64,000 bases of DNA from Imbricaverruca yamaguchii. Taxonomy: Eukaryota; Arthropoda; Thecostraca; Neoverrucidae. Below the pieces are notes generated by a model. The model did not search any database, was not told the origin of the DNA, and worked only from the letters and a program-made list of their open reading frames with translations. Of this stretch, positions 12,043 through 22,669 are shown piece by piece. The DNA is taken from NCBI GenBank assembly GCA_034440575.1, contig JAOTOL010001661.1, forward strand, positions 3,628,001 through 3,692,000. Reading direction: 5' to 3'. The translations under genes were made by a program, and so were the position numbers. Numbering within the stretch: position 1 is the stretch's first letter; the number at the start of each line of letters is the position of its first letter.

Positions 12043-12867
12043 GCTGACACGTGACAGGCTGCACTTTTACACGGGTTGAGACTGATCCTGAATTAGGTAT
12101 ATGCCAGTAGATAGCCTGTCGGCCGGAGTCGGGCCGGGCGCCGCGGACACGGTGGGACGGAGCGCGCACTCAGAGCTGGCGCCCAGTGGCTCATTTTTGG
12201 TCGATGCCGTATCTCGAAAAGTTTTTGAAATTTCGAGTTAATTTTTTCAGAATTTTTTAATCTGCCTAAATCAGCACCGTGAACAAAAATATATGCAATT
12301 CCAATGGCTAGAAATATGGTCGGGCGTTAATGGGTTAAGGAGATATTCCTCAGCCTTGTCTCAATGTTGTTCACAAAGATTATAAAGAGAAGGAGACATG
12401 GAACGGAGCCCTACAGCATAACACTCAGGATACTTCCATTCAGATCGATATCCGTTTCATGCTACCTTAGTTTCCTCCTCCTGAACCCCGAATTCAATCC
12501 AGCCTATAACTTTTCCATTAATCTCGCGCTGCTGATGAATTGATGGTGAAACTTCATATGGAAACCCACATGGATAGTTATATCGGGTTGAAAATACGAT
12601 CAAAACCATGTTGACAATAGGTTTATCCTCCAGAAACCACATTATTACAGGAAACCGGGATTGATTCACCGATTTCAAGGGTTGACTCACCAAATGCCGA
12701 TTGGCTATATGTTTTGTGAAGTTATGGCTGAGTTCTGACTTTGACTGCCGGGAATAGCCGGATATAACGATTGGTTTAACACGCGCCCTGGGGGGGGGGG
12801 GGGGGAGGGCGTGTTAAACTTTTCGAGTTAGGGGTTGTTAAAGTGAGAGAGAAAAAATTATCAGCGC

Positions 12868-13385
12868 CAGAACACAAATATCGGCGCCGATGCGCTTCCC
12901 GTATATTCGCAAAAGTGAAGTGTTCCTGGCAACACTAGCGACTTCTTTGATGAATATTGTTGTGCTATATTGTTTTAAAGTCATGTCAGGTCACCGAGGC
13001 CAAGTTAGGTCAAGTTCATGACAGGTTAACACACGCCTTGGATGGGAGGCCGAAATCCGCGCACCCCTCGGATTCGTTGTACATAACTCCATATTGTACC
13101 GGCCGATATACGTCATTTTTTCCGTACCTGCTTAGAAATGACCGATGCATTGTGTAAAGTAAGAAAAAGTAAAATTGGACGATTTTTTTTTCAAGTTGCG
13201 GGCCTTTCGAGCAAAGAAAAATTCGCAGCGCCAGATCACAGAAATCGGCACTGATGCGCTTCCCGTATATTTGCGAATGGGAAGTGTTCTTGACAACACT
13301 AGCGACTTGTTTTATGCATATTGTTATGCTATGCAATTTAAAAGTCATGTTAAGTCGCCGAGGTCAAGTTCATGACATGTTAATA
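12868..13385 (+). repeat. two direct copies of a ~165-bp sequence
   Basis: The block at about 12868-13030 recurs at about 13219-13385. Shared phrases include GATGCGCTTCCCGTATATT, CAACACTAGCGACTT, AAAGTCATGT and GGTCAAGTTCATGACA. The copies differ by scattered substitutions and small indels. A local segmental duplication or two halves of one element would explain it. Confidence 0.8.
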
Positions 13386-13389
13386 GAAC

Positions 13390-14715
13390 CAAACTAGAGA
13401 GAAACTATATTTCCACCACGAAGCACATCATCAACGTTTCGGCCACAGGCCTTCTTCAGGATGACGAAACTGCAAAATTTAAAAACTTTAAAAAAATTAA
13501 CCCGCGCACGTCCGGGGGCAGATATCTGCCCCCTCCTGTTTTTCCTCATTTGCTGCCAACCTATTAGGGTTAGCAAGGCCAAACCTCGCATAGCTGTTCA
13601 TTGGTCTTTTCCGCATATCTTCATACATTTTTAATCCTGGGTCATCTCAGGTCAGGTCACCAGGTCAGGCGAAGTGACCCAACTACACTCGGAGTTCTAG
13701 GTGGCATAGCTTCCACAATAATTGGGCTATTGATTTCAAACTTATTACATGTCATGATCTCATCAGGGACCATAATTTGTATATCGTTTTTTTCCGTAGC
13801 ATTGACCTTAGGTCAGGTCGCTGCCATGGCTTTCCCATTATAGGGCTATGGTAAAATATACAAATGTTTCCTAGTTACATATTTGCGCTCCGAATGATCT
13901 CATAACGGTTATGGCATGTAGATGGAAGCTATGCTCAGTGCTACCGCTGATATCGCCCAGTGACCTCACCAAGGTCTCTGAGGTCACCTGAGATCACTAC
14001 ACATTTATGCGCATTGCATCGCACTGCATTGAGCTAGAAGGCTGAAATTACCGTAATTGTGCTTGTATCGTCACGGCGTGTCGATTGATACCTTACATGA
14101 CCTCCCTAGGCCTTGACCTGAGGTCATGACTTCATGACCTTGGCCTGAGTTTCGGTTGACCTGACCTTAAATTACACCGCCTATTGTCGGTAGCGCATTC
14201 CAAGGACTGTCGAATAGCTTTCGCCATTTGTTTTTATCTGTTACAGGACTTGAGATATGTGTCAGTTTCTGAGTCCAACCTGATCCGGTCGAATTTGACC
14301 TATGATGGCCTAGTGACCTGAATGTTGACCTGAGCGAAAAAATTACCGAAACACTTTCGATAGAGCCCGTCACCAGCTATCCAGCGCCGTTTTCTGTTTG
14401 TTGCTAGCTTGCATAGTTCCAGAGATCTTATGGGAGCTGTCATCTGCCCCTCCCCCCGCCCGGACATGCGAAGTTGGCGCGGACCGCCGGACGTGCGAGT
14501 GCTAAAGCACGCAATCATGCACTTGAATTCTTGTGTCCAAAACGTGACACGTATTGCAACCTCTCGGTGGGCTGACGAACGACATAACGACATTGCGAAA
14601 TACTGCTTCGATGGCGAAAGGCAATATAGTACAATACAAAAAACCATGGCTGGCCCTCGAGAAAGTCGTATCCAATATCATTCACATCATCACCATGCGA
14701 GTGTGCGTGAGTGTG
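13390..14715 (-). mobile_element. Penelope-like terminal repeat, interrupted by a TTAA element
   Basis: Two pieces, 13390-13500 and 14503-14715, are together the reverse complement of the uninterrupted copy at 24713-25012. The pieces are separated by the 1.0-kb insertion at 13501-14502. On the minus strand the tail contains a hammerhead-like core CTGAAGAAGGCC followed by GGCCGAAACG, then GTGGTGGAAATATAGTTTCT. The other end runs into the (GT)n tract at 14711, as the 24.7-kb copy runs into (AC)n, so the microsatellite travels with the repeat. The 24.7-kb copy lies next to a Penelope-like GIY-YIG fragment, hence the assignment; it is inferred from position and not from coding in this copy. Confidence 0.6.
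13501..14502. mobile_element. non-autonomous TTAA-flanked element, GGTCA-rich
   Basis: The left end CCCGCGCACGTCCGG follows TTAA (13497-13500). The right end is the reverse complement of GCACTCGCACGTCCGG and is followed by TAAA, a one-base variant of TTAA. The homologous copy at 24713-25012 lacks these 1002 bases and acts as an empty site, which fixes the borders. No transposase is encoded. The interior is dense in AGGTCA/TGACCT motifs, as in the related element at 18794-19786. TTAA targeting suggests mobilisation by a piggyBac-type transposase, but its ends differ from those of the piggyBac at 9.5 kb. Confidence 0.75.
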
Positions 14716-14738
14716 TGTGTGTGCGTGTGTGTGTGTGT

Positions 14739-14815
<77 letters not shown>
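14711..14815. repeat. (GT)n microsatellite
   Basis: Long GT tract with occasional GC interruptions. The Cys-Val and His-Thr open frames on the two strands are artefacts of the repeat. Confidence 0.97.
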
Positions 14816-14816
<1 letters not shown>

Positions 14817-15099
14817 ATGGGCGTAGGAACGTTTTGAAAAGTGGTGGGGCCAGCCTCATGTGGCAAAAACGCATGTTCGCGGAAAAGTGGTGGGGCCAAG
14901 AAAACTTTGGCCCCATATTATCAAAAATCCAGACCCTCTTGATAAAATTTCACAACGGATTTGAGCTCGTTGTGCTTTGGTCTTCCTCTCCAGATATAAA
15001 ACTTCCAAATATTAATTTACTTTGCAAATTTAGGAATTATTTAGAATGAAAAGTGGTGGGGCCATGACCCCAGTGGCCCCACCGGTTCCTGCGCCTATG
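14816..15099. mobile_element. short terminal-inverted-repeat element (CATRGGCGYAGGAAC family)
   Basis: It starts CATGGGCGTAGGAACG and ends with the reverse complement of CATAGGCGCAGGAACC. The interior repeats AAAAGTGGTGGGGCCA three times. It has no coding capacity. Related ends occur at 21895-22145 and 23631-23730. I did not find a convincing target duplication because one side is microsatellite DNA. The termini resemble hAT-type non-autonomous elements; this is an inference. Confidence 0.65.
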
Positions 15100-15776
15100 C
15101 AAAAACGGATACATTTGCATAGGTATAATTATTAGGAACATGCACCTTATCCTTAGGAGCCCTGCAGGTAAATAGAATGTAAGTAAATAGTCGACTATCT
15201 AGAATATACGAAGGAAGCGAGGGAATGCTATGCTATGTACCGTTTTATTTGCCGAGGATTAACCAAAATATAACCGATGTCCGGAGTCCCAAAATCAATA
15301 TCTCCAACGTTCAATACCCCATGTAGGGAGACCACCGAGGAAGTGTGGTCGGCGACCACCTTATTTTTTACCCCTGTACCTCCACCTCAATAACTCCGTC
15401 TCTGGCTTTAACCACAAAATCAAATGGAGCAGTACCATTACACATTTATTACTTCATCCCAATTTCCTTTCAAAATTACAGGCATGTACTTTTTTAGTTG
15501 TCAATCATGCCATTTTCATTAAGATTGATATTTCCATCGCAACTAAAGAGTATCTATCCCTGGCGATTCGAGGCCCCAAACACGAAGATTGAGTGCCGGG
15601 GCACCAGGGATTTTACGAATAAACGAGCCACGACCACGGAAACAAGCAGTACAGGACTTAAGCTCCATCCTAGCACAACATACACTCCGTACCTGGTTTA
15701 GCAAGCATTGCTTAGCATTTCGGAATAGTCGCAGGGTATATCTCGCAGACAGTGCCACAGTGATGTCCAACCTGGA
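15100..15776. other. no gene recognised; 3' flank of the hAT transposase
   Basis: AT-rich DNA with no coding motif. It should contain the downstream terminus of the hAT element whose transposase ends at 15777, but I could not match terminal repeats across the gene. Confidence 0.35.
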
Positions 15777-17905
15777 TTACACGCCGAAGAACGAGCGACG
15801 CCGATCATTTGCTGCGAAGAACTCCGAGGCAATGGCATCCACATCCAGCTCGTCGACGCGCTGACGGTGCACAGTGCACACCATCGCAGCGTTAAGTCGG
15901 GCCTGACCCATGGTAGAGCGGAGATACGACTTGATGCGTCGGAGACAGGAGAAAGAACGCTCTGCCGTGGCCGTTGTTACTGGTACGGTAAGGTACAGCC
16001 TTACCAGCGTCAGCACTTCGCTCATCATGTTACTGAACACTGTACCACCCGACTGCTTTGCCCCCACGAGAGCCTGAATCACTTGGTGCACGCTCTTTCC
16101 TCCGTCTCCAACCACATCAGGTAGCATTTGCAGCTGCACTTCCAATCGTGCAAGGTCCAGATCGCCGCCATACAGATCCTTTACGGCGACGGGGACGGTG
16201 AAGTGCCTTCCCGCACTCGCATCCTCCAACAGTCGCTCCACCTCGCGCACTTTCTGGAACGTCGGTTGCAGGAACCTTTCCTTGAGCTGAGTGGTCAGTG
16301 TGTCCAATATCTCGAAGAATTGGCGTCGATGTAGGTCTTTCACGGTGGAGTCGTGGTACTGTCCACCGCCGTCCAGTCGCATGGGAACTTTCCGCTTTCG
16401 AGGCAGTTTGGGACCATCCACACCTGCTGCCGCTGCCAACCTTTCAGCTCTCTCGAACATCCTGTCGAAAGACTCAGTTGAGCGCATCCCCTCATAGCGC
16501 TCGCACACACGTTTCACCGCCTCCTGTGTGTTTCCCACTGTCGCTGTCGCTGACTGGAGGTCACGCGACAGGTCCTCTGCTAGAGAGAATACCTCGATCG
16601 CAATGAGCAGCCCGATAAACGTATCGAACTGCTCCATGAGCGCCAGCATTCCTCCTGCTTTTCGACCATGATCGTCACTTGCCTCAGCACTGACTTCCTC
16701 CAGGGTGCTCATCACGTGCTCGTAGTTATCCACTACGCTTCGCAGCGACGCGGTACGGCAGGTCCATCGCGTGGGGCACAACGGCCGCAGAGTGCCGCCA
16801 GCTGACTCTGCGGACAGCGTCACGCGTCGGAGTGCTGCGGCCGTCTTCGACGAGTTTCTGACAAAGGATGTCAGCTCGTTGGTAATATCCAGGGCATTTC
16901 GAATCATCTTGTTTTTCCTGGCTGCCTCCTGCAACGCCAGATTTGTACAGTGTGCCAGACAATGGACATGCAGGGCTGATGGACACTCTTCGCTGATCCT
17001 CGCCGCCACTCCTTTCACTCGCCCCCGCATATTTGCAGCCCCATCGTAGGCTTGTCCGCGACAGCGACTCAGCGGCAGCTCCATACGCACCAGTGCGTCC
17101 TTAAGCGTGTCCGCAAGTGCTTCACCGGTGGTTACCTCGGTGTGAATCAGTTCCACGGGATCCTCGTTGATCTGCAGATTGGCGTCCACCAAACGTATGG
17201 AGAGGCTGACCTGCTGTTTGAGTGACAAGTCAGTGGCCTCGTCTGCTAGAATAGCAAAGAACTCTGCCTCTCGGATGTCTTTCAGCATGTTGCGCAGAAG
17301 TGTCGTGCCGATCGAACGAATCAGCTCGTTCTGGATCACGGGAGACAGGTAGTAATTCCAGTTGTTGAGCTCTGGCACGTCCTTCTTTCTGATGAGGAGG
17401 AGTTGGCTGAGGTTCCCGTCCATTTCGTGTTTCCCCCTTATGGGAATGTTTTGTCGCAACAAGTATACCAGAGTCTCGATGACCTTTTTCAGGCATTTTC
17501 TGCGCCGGGACTGCCCCTCGCTGGTCTGCTGAGACAGAAGCGCAGAGATGGTCTGCTGTTTCTCTTTTAGTTCTTTCGTGCATGCCTCATGGTGACACAT
17601 TGAGTTTTCATGCGTTTTGAAACTCTCTTGCGCCTTCTTCCAATTGTTGAAGCCATCTTCCACATACGCAGCCTCTTTGTTTTTGCTCATCGTTAGCTTT
17701 CCGAGCTTGTGCTGCCTCCGGCATACATGACAGAAAACCTTTCCAGACTCTAAGCAGAGGCTTATCCACGCATAATTATTGTACCATTCGGGACAAAATG
17801 ATCGCGTTCGTCCGCCCTGATCACGCGCAGTCTTTGAGAGCGTGGCAGTGTCGGTCGGTTGGTGGGGATGGACCGTGGAACAGCAAGGCGATGAGCATGG
17901 TGGAA
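15777..17905 (-). CDS. hAT-family transposase (ZMYM1/THAP12-like), open frame
   Basis: The frame is open without a stop from about 17905 to 15777 on the minus strand, over 700 codons. The first ATG is at 17690, but the same frame runs upstream through a TTF-type zinc finger (SFCPEWYNNYAW, then CHVC). A good acceptor (TTTCCTGTTTTCAG) lies just before 17905, so a 5' exon probably exists. Order of domains: TTF finger; DUF4371-like region with the first acidic residue in ILADEATDLS; second in CRGQAYDGAANMRG followed by HVHCLAHCTNLAL; a helical insertion; and the C-terminal hAT dimerisation region with TTATAERSFSCLRRIKSYLR, which supplies the final Glu. All three RNase-H-fold residues are present and no frameshift is visible, so this copy may still make transposase. 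Terminal repeats and target duplication were not found. Confidence 0.88.
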
Positions 17906-18193
17906 CTGAAAACAGGAAATACGACTAATTACCAATTATTTATCTCGTTATTTTCACACAAAAATTGCGAGTCTTGGTATTCCAGCAGCTGTGATCATTG
18001 ACTGTGTGATGGTAACAACAGCAATTATATTTTTATGCACAACATGTTTTTCACTGGGTTGTTCTGTCGATTGTTTTGCCTGCAATTCATTTATATTATT
18101 TGAAACAGCTGTCTTATTGCACCACTTTGCAGGTGTGAATTACCTTCATTTATAAAAAGGTGCCACAAGTAATGCTTCTCATGTTCATGGAGA
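17906..18193. other. upstream flank of the hAT transposase
   Basis: AT-rich DNA that probably includes the first intron of the hAT gene. I could not identify the first coding exon or the element's terminus here. Confidence 0.35.
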
Positions 18194-18201
18194 TATTGAC
18201 C

Positions 18202-18367
18202 CGGGGGCGCAGCCAGGACTGTCCTAATGGGGGGGAGCAAGGTAATGCTAAAGGGAGGGGTAGACTGTTGCTGATGGGCAGTTCCAATGGTAAAAAAAAA
18301 GAGAAAAAAACATCGGTCGTGACGGGGGGGGGGGGGCAATTGCCCCCTCCCCCTGGCTGCGCCCCTG
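18202..18367. mobile_element. 166-bp hAT-type MITE with perfect 8-bp target duplication
   Basis: It starts CGGGGGCGCAGCCAGG and ends with the reverse complement of CAGGGGCGCAGCCAGG. It is flanked on both sides by TATTGACC (18194-18201 and 18368-18375). Matching ends plus an identical 8-bp duplication define a hAT-type insertion. No coding capacity; the interior is G-rich. Identical flanks point to recent insertion. Confidence 0.92.
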
Positions 18368-18375
18368 TATTGACC

Positions 18376-18789
18376 TCAAGTCCTCAACACAACCAAAAAT
18401 CAGTTAGCTATACCACCTGTGCAGATACACTACTTCCATTATAAGGCCATTGCTTCTTTGCTTCACTGGCTGATTAGATAACTTTAAGCAGAATAGGTTA
18501 TGAACTTAATGTCATTTCTAGGATCTTACACAAGTCAATCAGCTGGAAACCCCATTATTTCATTTATGTACGTTTAAACCCCTAAGGAACGATAAATGTA
18601 CACTACTACAGACCTCTCTTAATCGCAATGTGTGACATTTGTGTTGGTACTTGGTACGAATAACATGTAAGTGGGGTATGTGCAGTAAAATAAGCAATAT
18701 CGGATTTGACCGAATTAATTAACTGCCTCACTTTGGATGATATAGCACATTAGACATTTACATTCGGTGTAATGGAATTCAGAAACACA
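18376..18789. other. AT-rich stretch, nothing recognised
   Basis: No open frame, repeat or RNA structure was recognised between the MITE at 18.2 kb and the TTAA element at 18.8 kb. Confidence 0.35.
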
Positions 18790-18793
18790 TTAA

Positions 18794-19786
18794 GCCTATT
18801 ACTGCTGGCGCGGGGCCTTTAAGGCCTCCCTCAGGTTTTTTGCTAGTTTCTCCGGAACGGCTGGCGATAAAGACCTGAAACCTTCTGACTTTCTTTATTG
18901 GTCCTTTTGACAGGTTGTGTCAAAATTTTAACCCCGGGTCACGTCAGGTCAGGTCACCAGATCAGGCCAACTGAGGTCACCTCATTTCAACTTTGGAGCC
19001 CCATCGCACCCACACTTTTACACCGGTCAATTTAAAAATTACCACACTTCATGGCCCTACAGAGATGTATAACATATAGTTCGGTTTTTTCTCTAGCATT
19101 GACCTGACGTCAGGTGACGAGGTGACCTCTCCAATTGGAATAACATGGGAAAAATAAAAATGACACTGCCAAAGCCACAAATATGATCAAAACGGCTCAC
19201 AACTATCAGAATCATGTTCACTCCCACCTTTTCACAGATTCCCGGGGTGAAATTTGACGGTTTCCCTTTCTGAGGTCATCCGAGGTCAACAGGGCTCAAA
19301 AAACCGTTTTTGGACCACTGCTCTCCGCCACATTGAGCTAGAGCGTCAAACTCAACGCCATTGTGTTTGTTTTATCACCAGCTTTCATATGATATGCAGC
19401 TTGACCCCTTTCGGTGACTTTAGGTCATCGTAGGTCACGTGACCTAAGCTCAACAGTCAAAATTGACCTGGCTAGGGTAGACTATATATCATTCGAACCT
19501 TCTTAACAAGGCGAACACGATGACGTTGAGTTTAAGTCTCTATCTGAATTAGGTGAAAAGTTATTGGCGAAAAACTTTGCGTAACCTCTATATGGTCGAA
19601 GACCTCTGGAGGTCAAACCATTGACCTGAGGTACAAAATTACCGAAATACTTTCTAGAGTTCACGGTACGAGCTATCCAACGCTATTTTCGGATTTGCGC
19701 TAGGAAGCATAGATCGCCAGATCTTAGGGGGGGCGAATAGGCCCCCCGCCAGAAAATGAACCTCGTAAGGCCCGCCAGTAATAGGG
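18794..19786. mobile_element. 993-bp non-autonomous TTAA-flanked element, GGTCA-rich
   Basis: It is flanked by TTAA at 18790-18793 and 19787-19790. The left end is GCCTATTACTGCTGGCGCGG and the right end, reverse complemented, starts CCCTATTACTGGCGGGCC. There is no transposase frame. The interior is a diverged relative of the 13501-14502 element (shared: TTACCGAAA(T/C)ACTTTC, AGCTATCCA(A/G)CGC, TCACGTCAGGTCAGGTCACC-like runs). It contains more than ten AGGTCA/TGACCT motifs. TTAA duplication indicates piggyBac-type mobilisation. Confidence 0.8.
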
Positions 19787-19790
19787 TTAA

Positions 19791-20150
19791 GTCACCAAAA
19801 CAGAAATTAAAAGTATGTATGCATATCAAACCGGCAAGGCGTTGTTCACATTACCTGCAGTTGCCGCGATATCCCACTGTTTGCCGATTTGCCGAAGACA
19901 AGCTCTATCTTTCCCTCAGCATCAGTATGCAGGTCAGAGGGGCTGCTTGAAGAAGCGGATGCTGGCGCAGAAGGAGACGTGGGTTCTGGCACAGGATGCG
20001 TTGGCGTAGGCAAACACGCAGGAGCAGACGGTGCAGGTGTAGGCGCAGGAGCGGATGGATTATCCAGGGTGGACTGTGAATAGCAGCATGTGATAAATAT
20101 CCATCAATGAAGGGACTTCTATGAAGCAACTGCAGTTGACAATATTATGA
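19791..20150. other. no gene recognised; short GC-rich GCAGGAGCAGA-type repeat
   Basis: Around 19945-20060 a degenerate repeat of GGCGCAGGAGCAGACGG-like units gives short open frames on both strands. Their composition is explained by the repeat, and no motif was recognised. Confidence 0.35.
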
Positions 20151-20156
20151 TAATTC

Positions 20157-20280
20157 AATTAAAATTAGGACATCACCACTGAGTGAATCCGTACCGAGTG
20201 TTGCCGATGACGATTCGTAATACGGATCGAAAGCGCTCCAACCAACATGTTCACATAGTGGTGATGTCCTAATTTTAATT
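20157..20280. repeat. palindromic element with 24-bp perfect inverted repeats
   Basis: The arms 20157-20180 and 20257-20280 are perfect inverted copies beginning AATTAAAATTAGGACATCAC. The 76-bp centre contains AGCGCTTTCGATCCG, a phrase resembling terminal regions of Penelope-like or other retroelements. It is short and non-coding. A small MITE is the simplest reading. Confidence 0.75.
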
Positions 20281-21894
20281 CAATCTACGATGCCACTAAT
20301 TATGAATTTGGAGAAATTATGCTAATCATTATTATTGCTATTATTATTAGTATTATTCCAAGTGACGCAACAGGTAACAGGTATATCGGTATACACATAC
20401 ATCGCTACAGGTATATACAGGTATATCGTTCAGCATAGCAACAGTGAAGAGTGAATGTTGGCATGGCATAAAGTGCCTAATGGAAAAACGTAGTTTTTCA
20501 TTTAGCTGCATAGGCAAGTAGCGCGATCAACTGTTTGTTGATGCATAATTACATCCACCCTTACTTACCTTTTTCGCGAAGAAACTTCGTATGTCCATCT
20601 TCAGAGCCTCTAGCACAACCAGAGGTACAGGATGGTGAAGCAGTTGGTCATGGAATAGTTTTTTTTTGTTGTAAAACACGATTATGTTTTGTTTTATGTT
20701 TTTGTTTTATTATTATGTTTTTGTAATGCGCCCTTAAGCCCTAATAACTAACTTGTTGTAAAACACGATTTCTGGAAATGAAGAGGAACCCTTAGGATAT
20801 CTGCCAGCATCTGCCACCTTATGTTATTATTACATTTATACAACACAAATAAAAATGGCATTGGGTGGGGTAGACAGTTGCTCAATGGTGAGTAAAACTG
20901 TATGTATAAAACAAATATCTGAAGCTAGATTAGTCAAATTGCTTGATGCTCCCTCATGTGTTAGGAAAGTGGTGACTGGTGCAGTGGCGACGCCACGGAT
21001 TTTGCCCAAGAGGGGCAAATTGCCCGGACGAGTGTCGTCAACCGGGGGAAGGCGCGGTAGGAGAAAAGCCAAACTAGTGACTGGGGCCGCACATATATCG
21101 TTATGTGCGGTTTTTGTTTGTTATTATCGCCTTCCGTTTAGGCCGTGTGAGTGTAAAACACCTTCTGGTAGCCGAAATTTTGCCTTCCGGTAGCCGGAAA
21201 TTACCCTTCCGGCTAGAGTTTTTTTTCGCTTTTTTCATATCATGTGGGAGGGGGATGGTAGATGCCATTTCCAGCTAAGTATTACGTAGCTGATGGGATT
21301 TTAGGTTTCAAGAGAGATGACATGACCTCCCCGGTTAAAATTGACATGTGTGTGTTTTTTTTAATGAAACGACTGAAATTCGGTGAAAAGCAACGTGAAC
21401 TTGCCTCAAATATGTAACCCGCATTACACACAAAAGTTGTGGAATGTAGGTGTTGTGAAAGGAATCATCACCCAAATGAGTACAAAATGCATACCAGCAC
21501 CAGGACATAACAACTTTGTCACCCATTTGTCAGAGGTGGCCCCTCATGTCCGAGGAAGTTCATCCTCTCATGGCATTGGAAGAAGGATGTTAGCTAGATA
21601 CACCTAGTGGTAAACTCATCATTTATCAAGTTTAGAACAGGGTCCATATTCATCCATAGATTGTTGATAAAGCAGAACTTTTCTACTTCACCAACAAAAG
21701 ATGTCTGGTGATCTAGCATGTGCCATTCTATAGACCAAAGTTAAAAGTGGAAAGTAGGCAGTGGCACATTGGTGCACATGTCTGAGGAATATCTAAGGTC
21801 CCAATTCACATTTCCTGAATCTGCAACTAGACACATTTATTGCTAAGATCACAATAGTACAAATATGAACAATCCTCATTCACACAGACCATGG
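20281..21894. other. no gene recognised; isolated MITE-like terminus near 20985
   Basis: AT-rich DNA without recognisable coding. A CAGTGGCGACGCCACGG terminus followed by GGGGCAAATTGCCC near 20985-21035 looks like one end of a hAT-type non-autonomous element, but the other end was not found. Confidence 0.35.
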
Positions 21895-22145
21895 CATAGG
21901 CGTAGGAACAGGGGGGGGGGGCAGGGGGCCATGTCCCCCACTTTTCAGTCGAAACAATTCCTTAATTTTGCCAAATATTTTGCTACATAGAAGTTTTATA
22001 TCTGAGGAGAAAGACCAAATCATAAGGAGCCCAAATCCGTTGATAAATGTTATCAGGATGGTGTGGATTTCTTTTTTTAAATATAATACAGGACCAAAGT
22101 TTTCTTCGCCCTCCCCCCACTTTTCGGCACATTGCTACGCCCATG
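21895..22145. mobile_element. short TIR element (CATRGGCGTAGGAAC family)
   Basis: The left end is CATAGGCGTAGGAACAGGG. The right end, reverse complemented, begins CATGGGCGTAGC. Internal text GTCCCCCACTTTTC and CCCCCCACTTTTCGGC matches the family at 14816-15099. It is non-coding, and no clear target duplication was seen. Confidence 0.6.
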
Positions 22146-22261
22146 GTCACCAAGGGACTAAGTGGCAGATGGGTCGTGACCCCACCACTCGTCCCAATCA
22201 TGACAATAACCATGTCTTCTCCCGGCCTGAAACGCGAGGCAAGGTAAAAGATACTCTTTCA

Positions 22262-22669
22262 CAGTGCTGGGCATCGCGGAATTATACTTCGCGATTCCGC
22301 GATCGCAGACTACCAAAATTCGATCGCAGAAATTTATTAAATTTGAATAAATTCCGCGATCGCGATCGCGGATTTTTTCTTCCTTAAATTCCGCGATTTT
22401 TAGTCCGCGATCCAAAATGTAAAGCTAGAAAAGACAAAAATTGTCCCGCGCTACCGCTTTACCGCTTATTGACTTCATTTCTTTGAAGAAATGCGCGAAT
22501 AAGCGGTAAAACTTCGCTGGGGTGCTTTTGGGTGCTGAAAAACTTCGCTAGCGATTACCGATGGCGGAATTAACGATCGCGGAATTTTAATTGAAAATTA
22601 AATCAATATTCCGCGATCGCGGAACGCCAAATTTTCGATAGCGGAATACCAATCGCGTGCCCAGCACTG
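22262..22669. mobile_element. 408-bp hAT-type MITE rich in CGCGATCGCGG
   Basis: The ends are CAGTGCTGGGCATCGCGG and the reverse complement of CAGTGCTGGGCACGCGATTG. Flanks are CTCTTTCA and ATCTTTCA, seven of eight bases alike. The interior has repeated CCGCGATCGCGG palindromes and a long hairpin around TACCGCTTATT...AATAAGCGGTA. No coding. Confidence 0.85.

Larger units (their letters stand above)
9543..12334 (+). mobile_element. piggyBac-type DNA transposon with both ends and TTAA target sites
   Basis: The element begins CCCATTACCGCCC directly after TTAA (9539-9542). It ends in the reverse complement of CCCATTAACGCCC directly before TTAA (12335-12338). One mismatch in 13 terminal bases and a TTAA duplication are the hallmark of piggyBac insertion. 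Subterminal copies of GCCCAGTGAGTCAAAAATGG occur near 9552 in direct orientation, near 9907-9926 inverted, and in a diverged form near 12180. Between the ends lies a broken piggyBac transposase gene (10076-11814) and an AATAAA signal at 12037-12042. Size is 2792 bp, normal for an autonomous piggyBac. The termini look usable but the gene is disrupted. Confidence 0.92.

Noticed and set aside
9543..17905. Idea that the piggyBac, hAT and neighbouring genes form a bacterial mobile island or contamination
   Set aside because: All are eukaryotic transposon families, with introns, AATAAA signals and microsatellites around them.
20985..21240. MITE beginning CAGTGGCGACGCC
   Set aside because: Only one end could be seen; without a partner terminus or duplicated flank it is not listed as an element.
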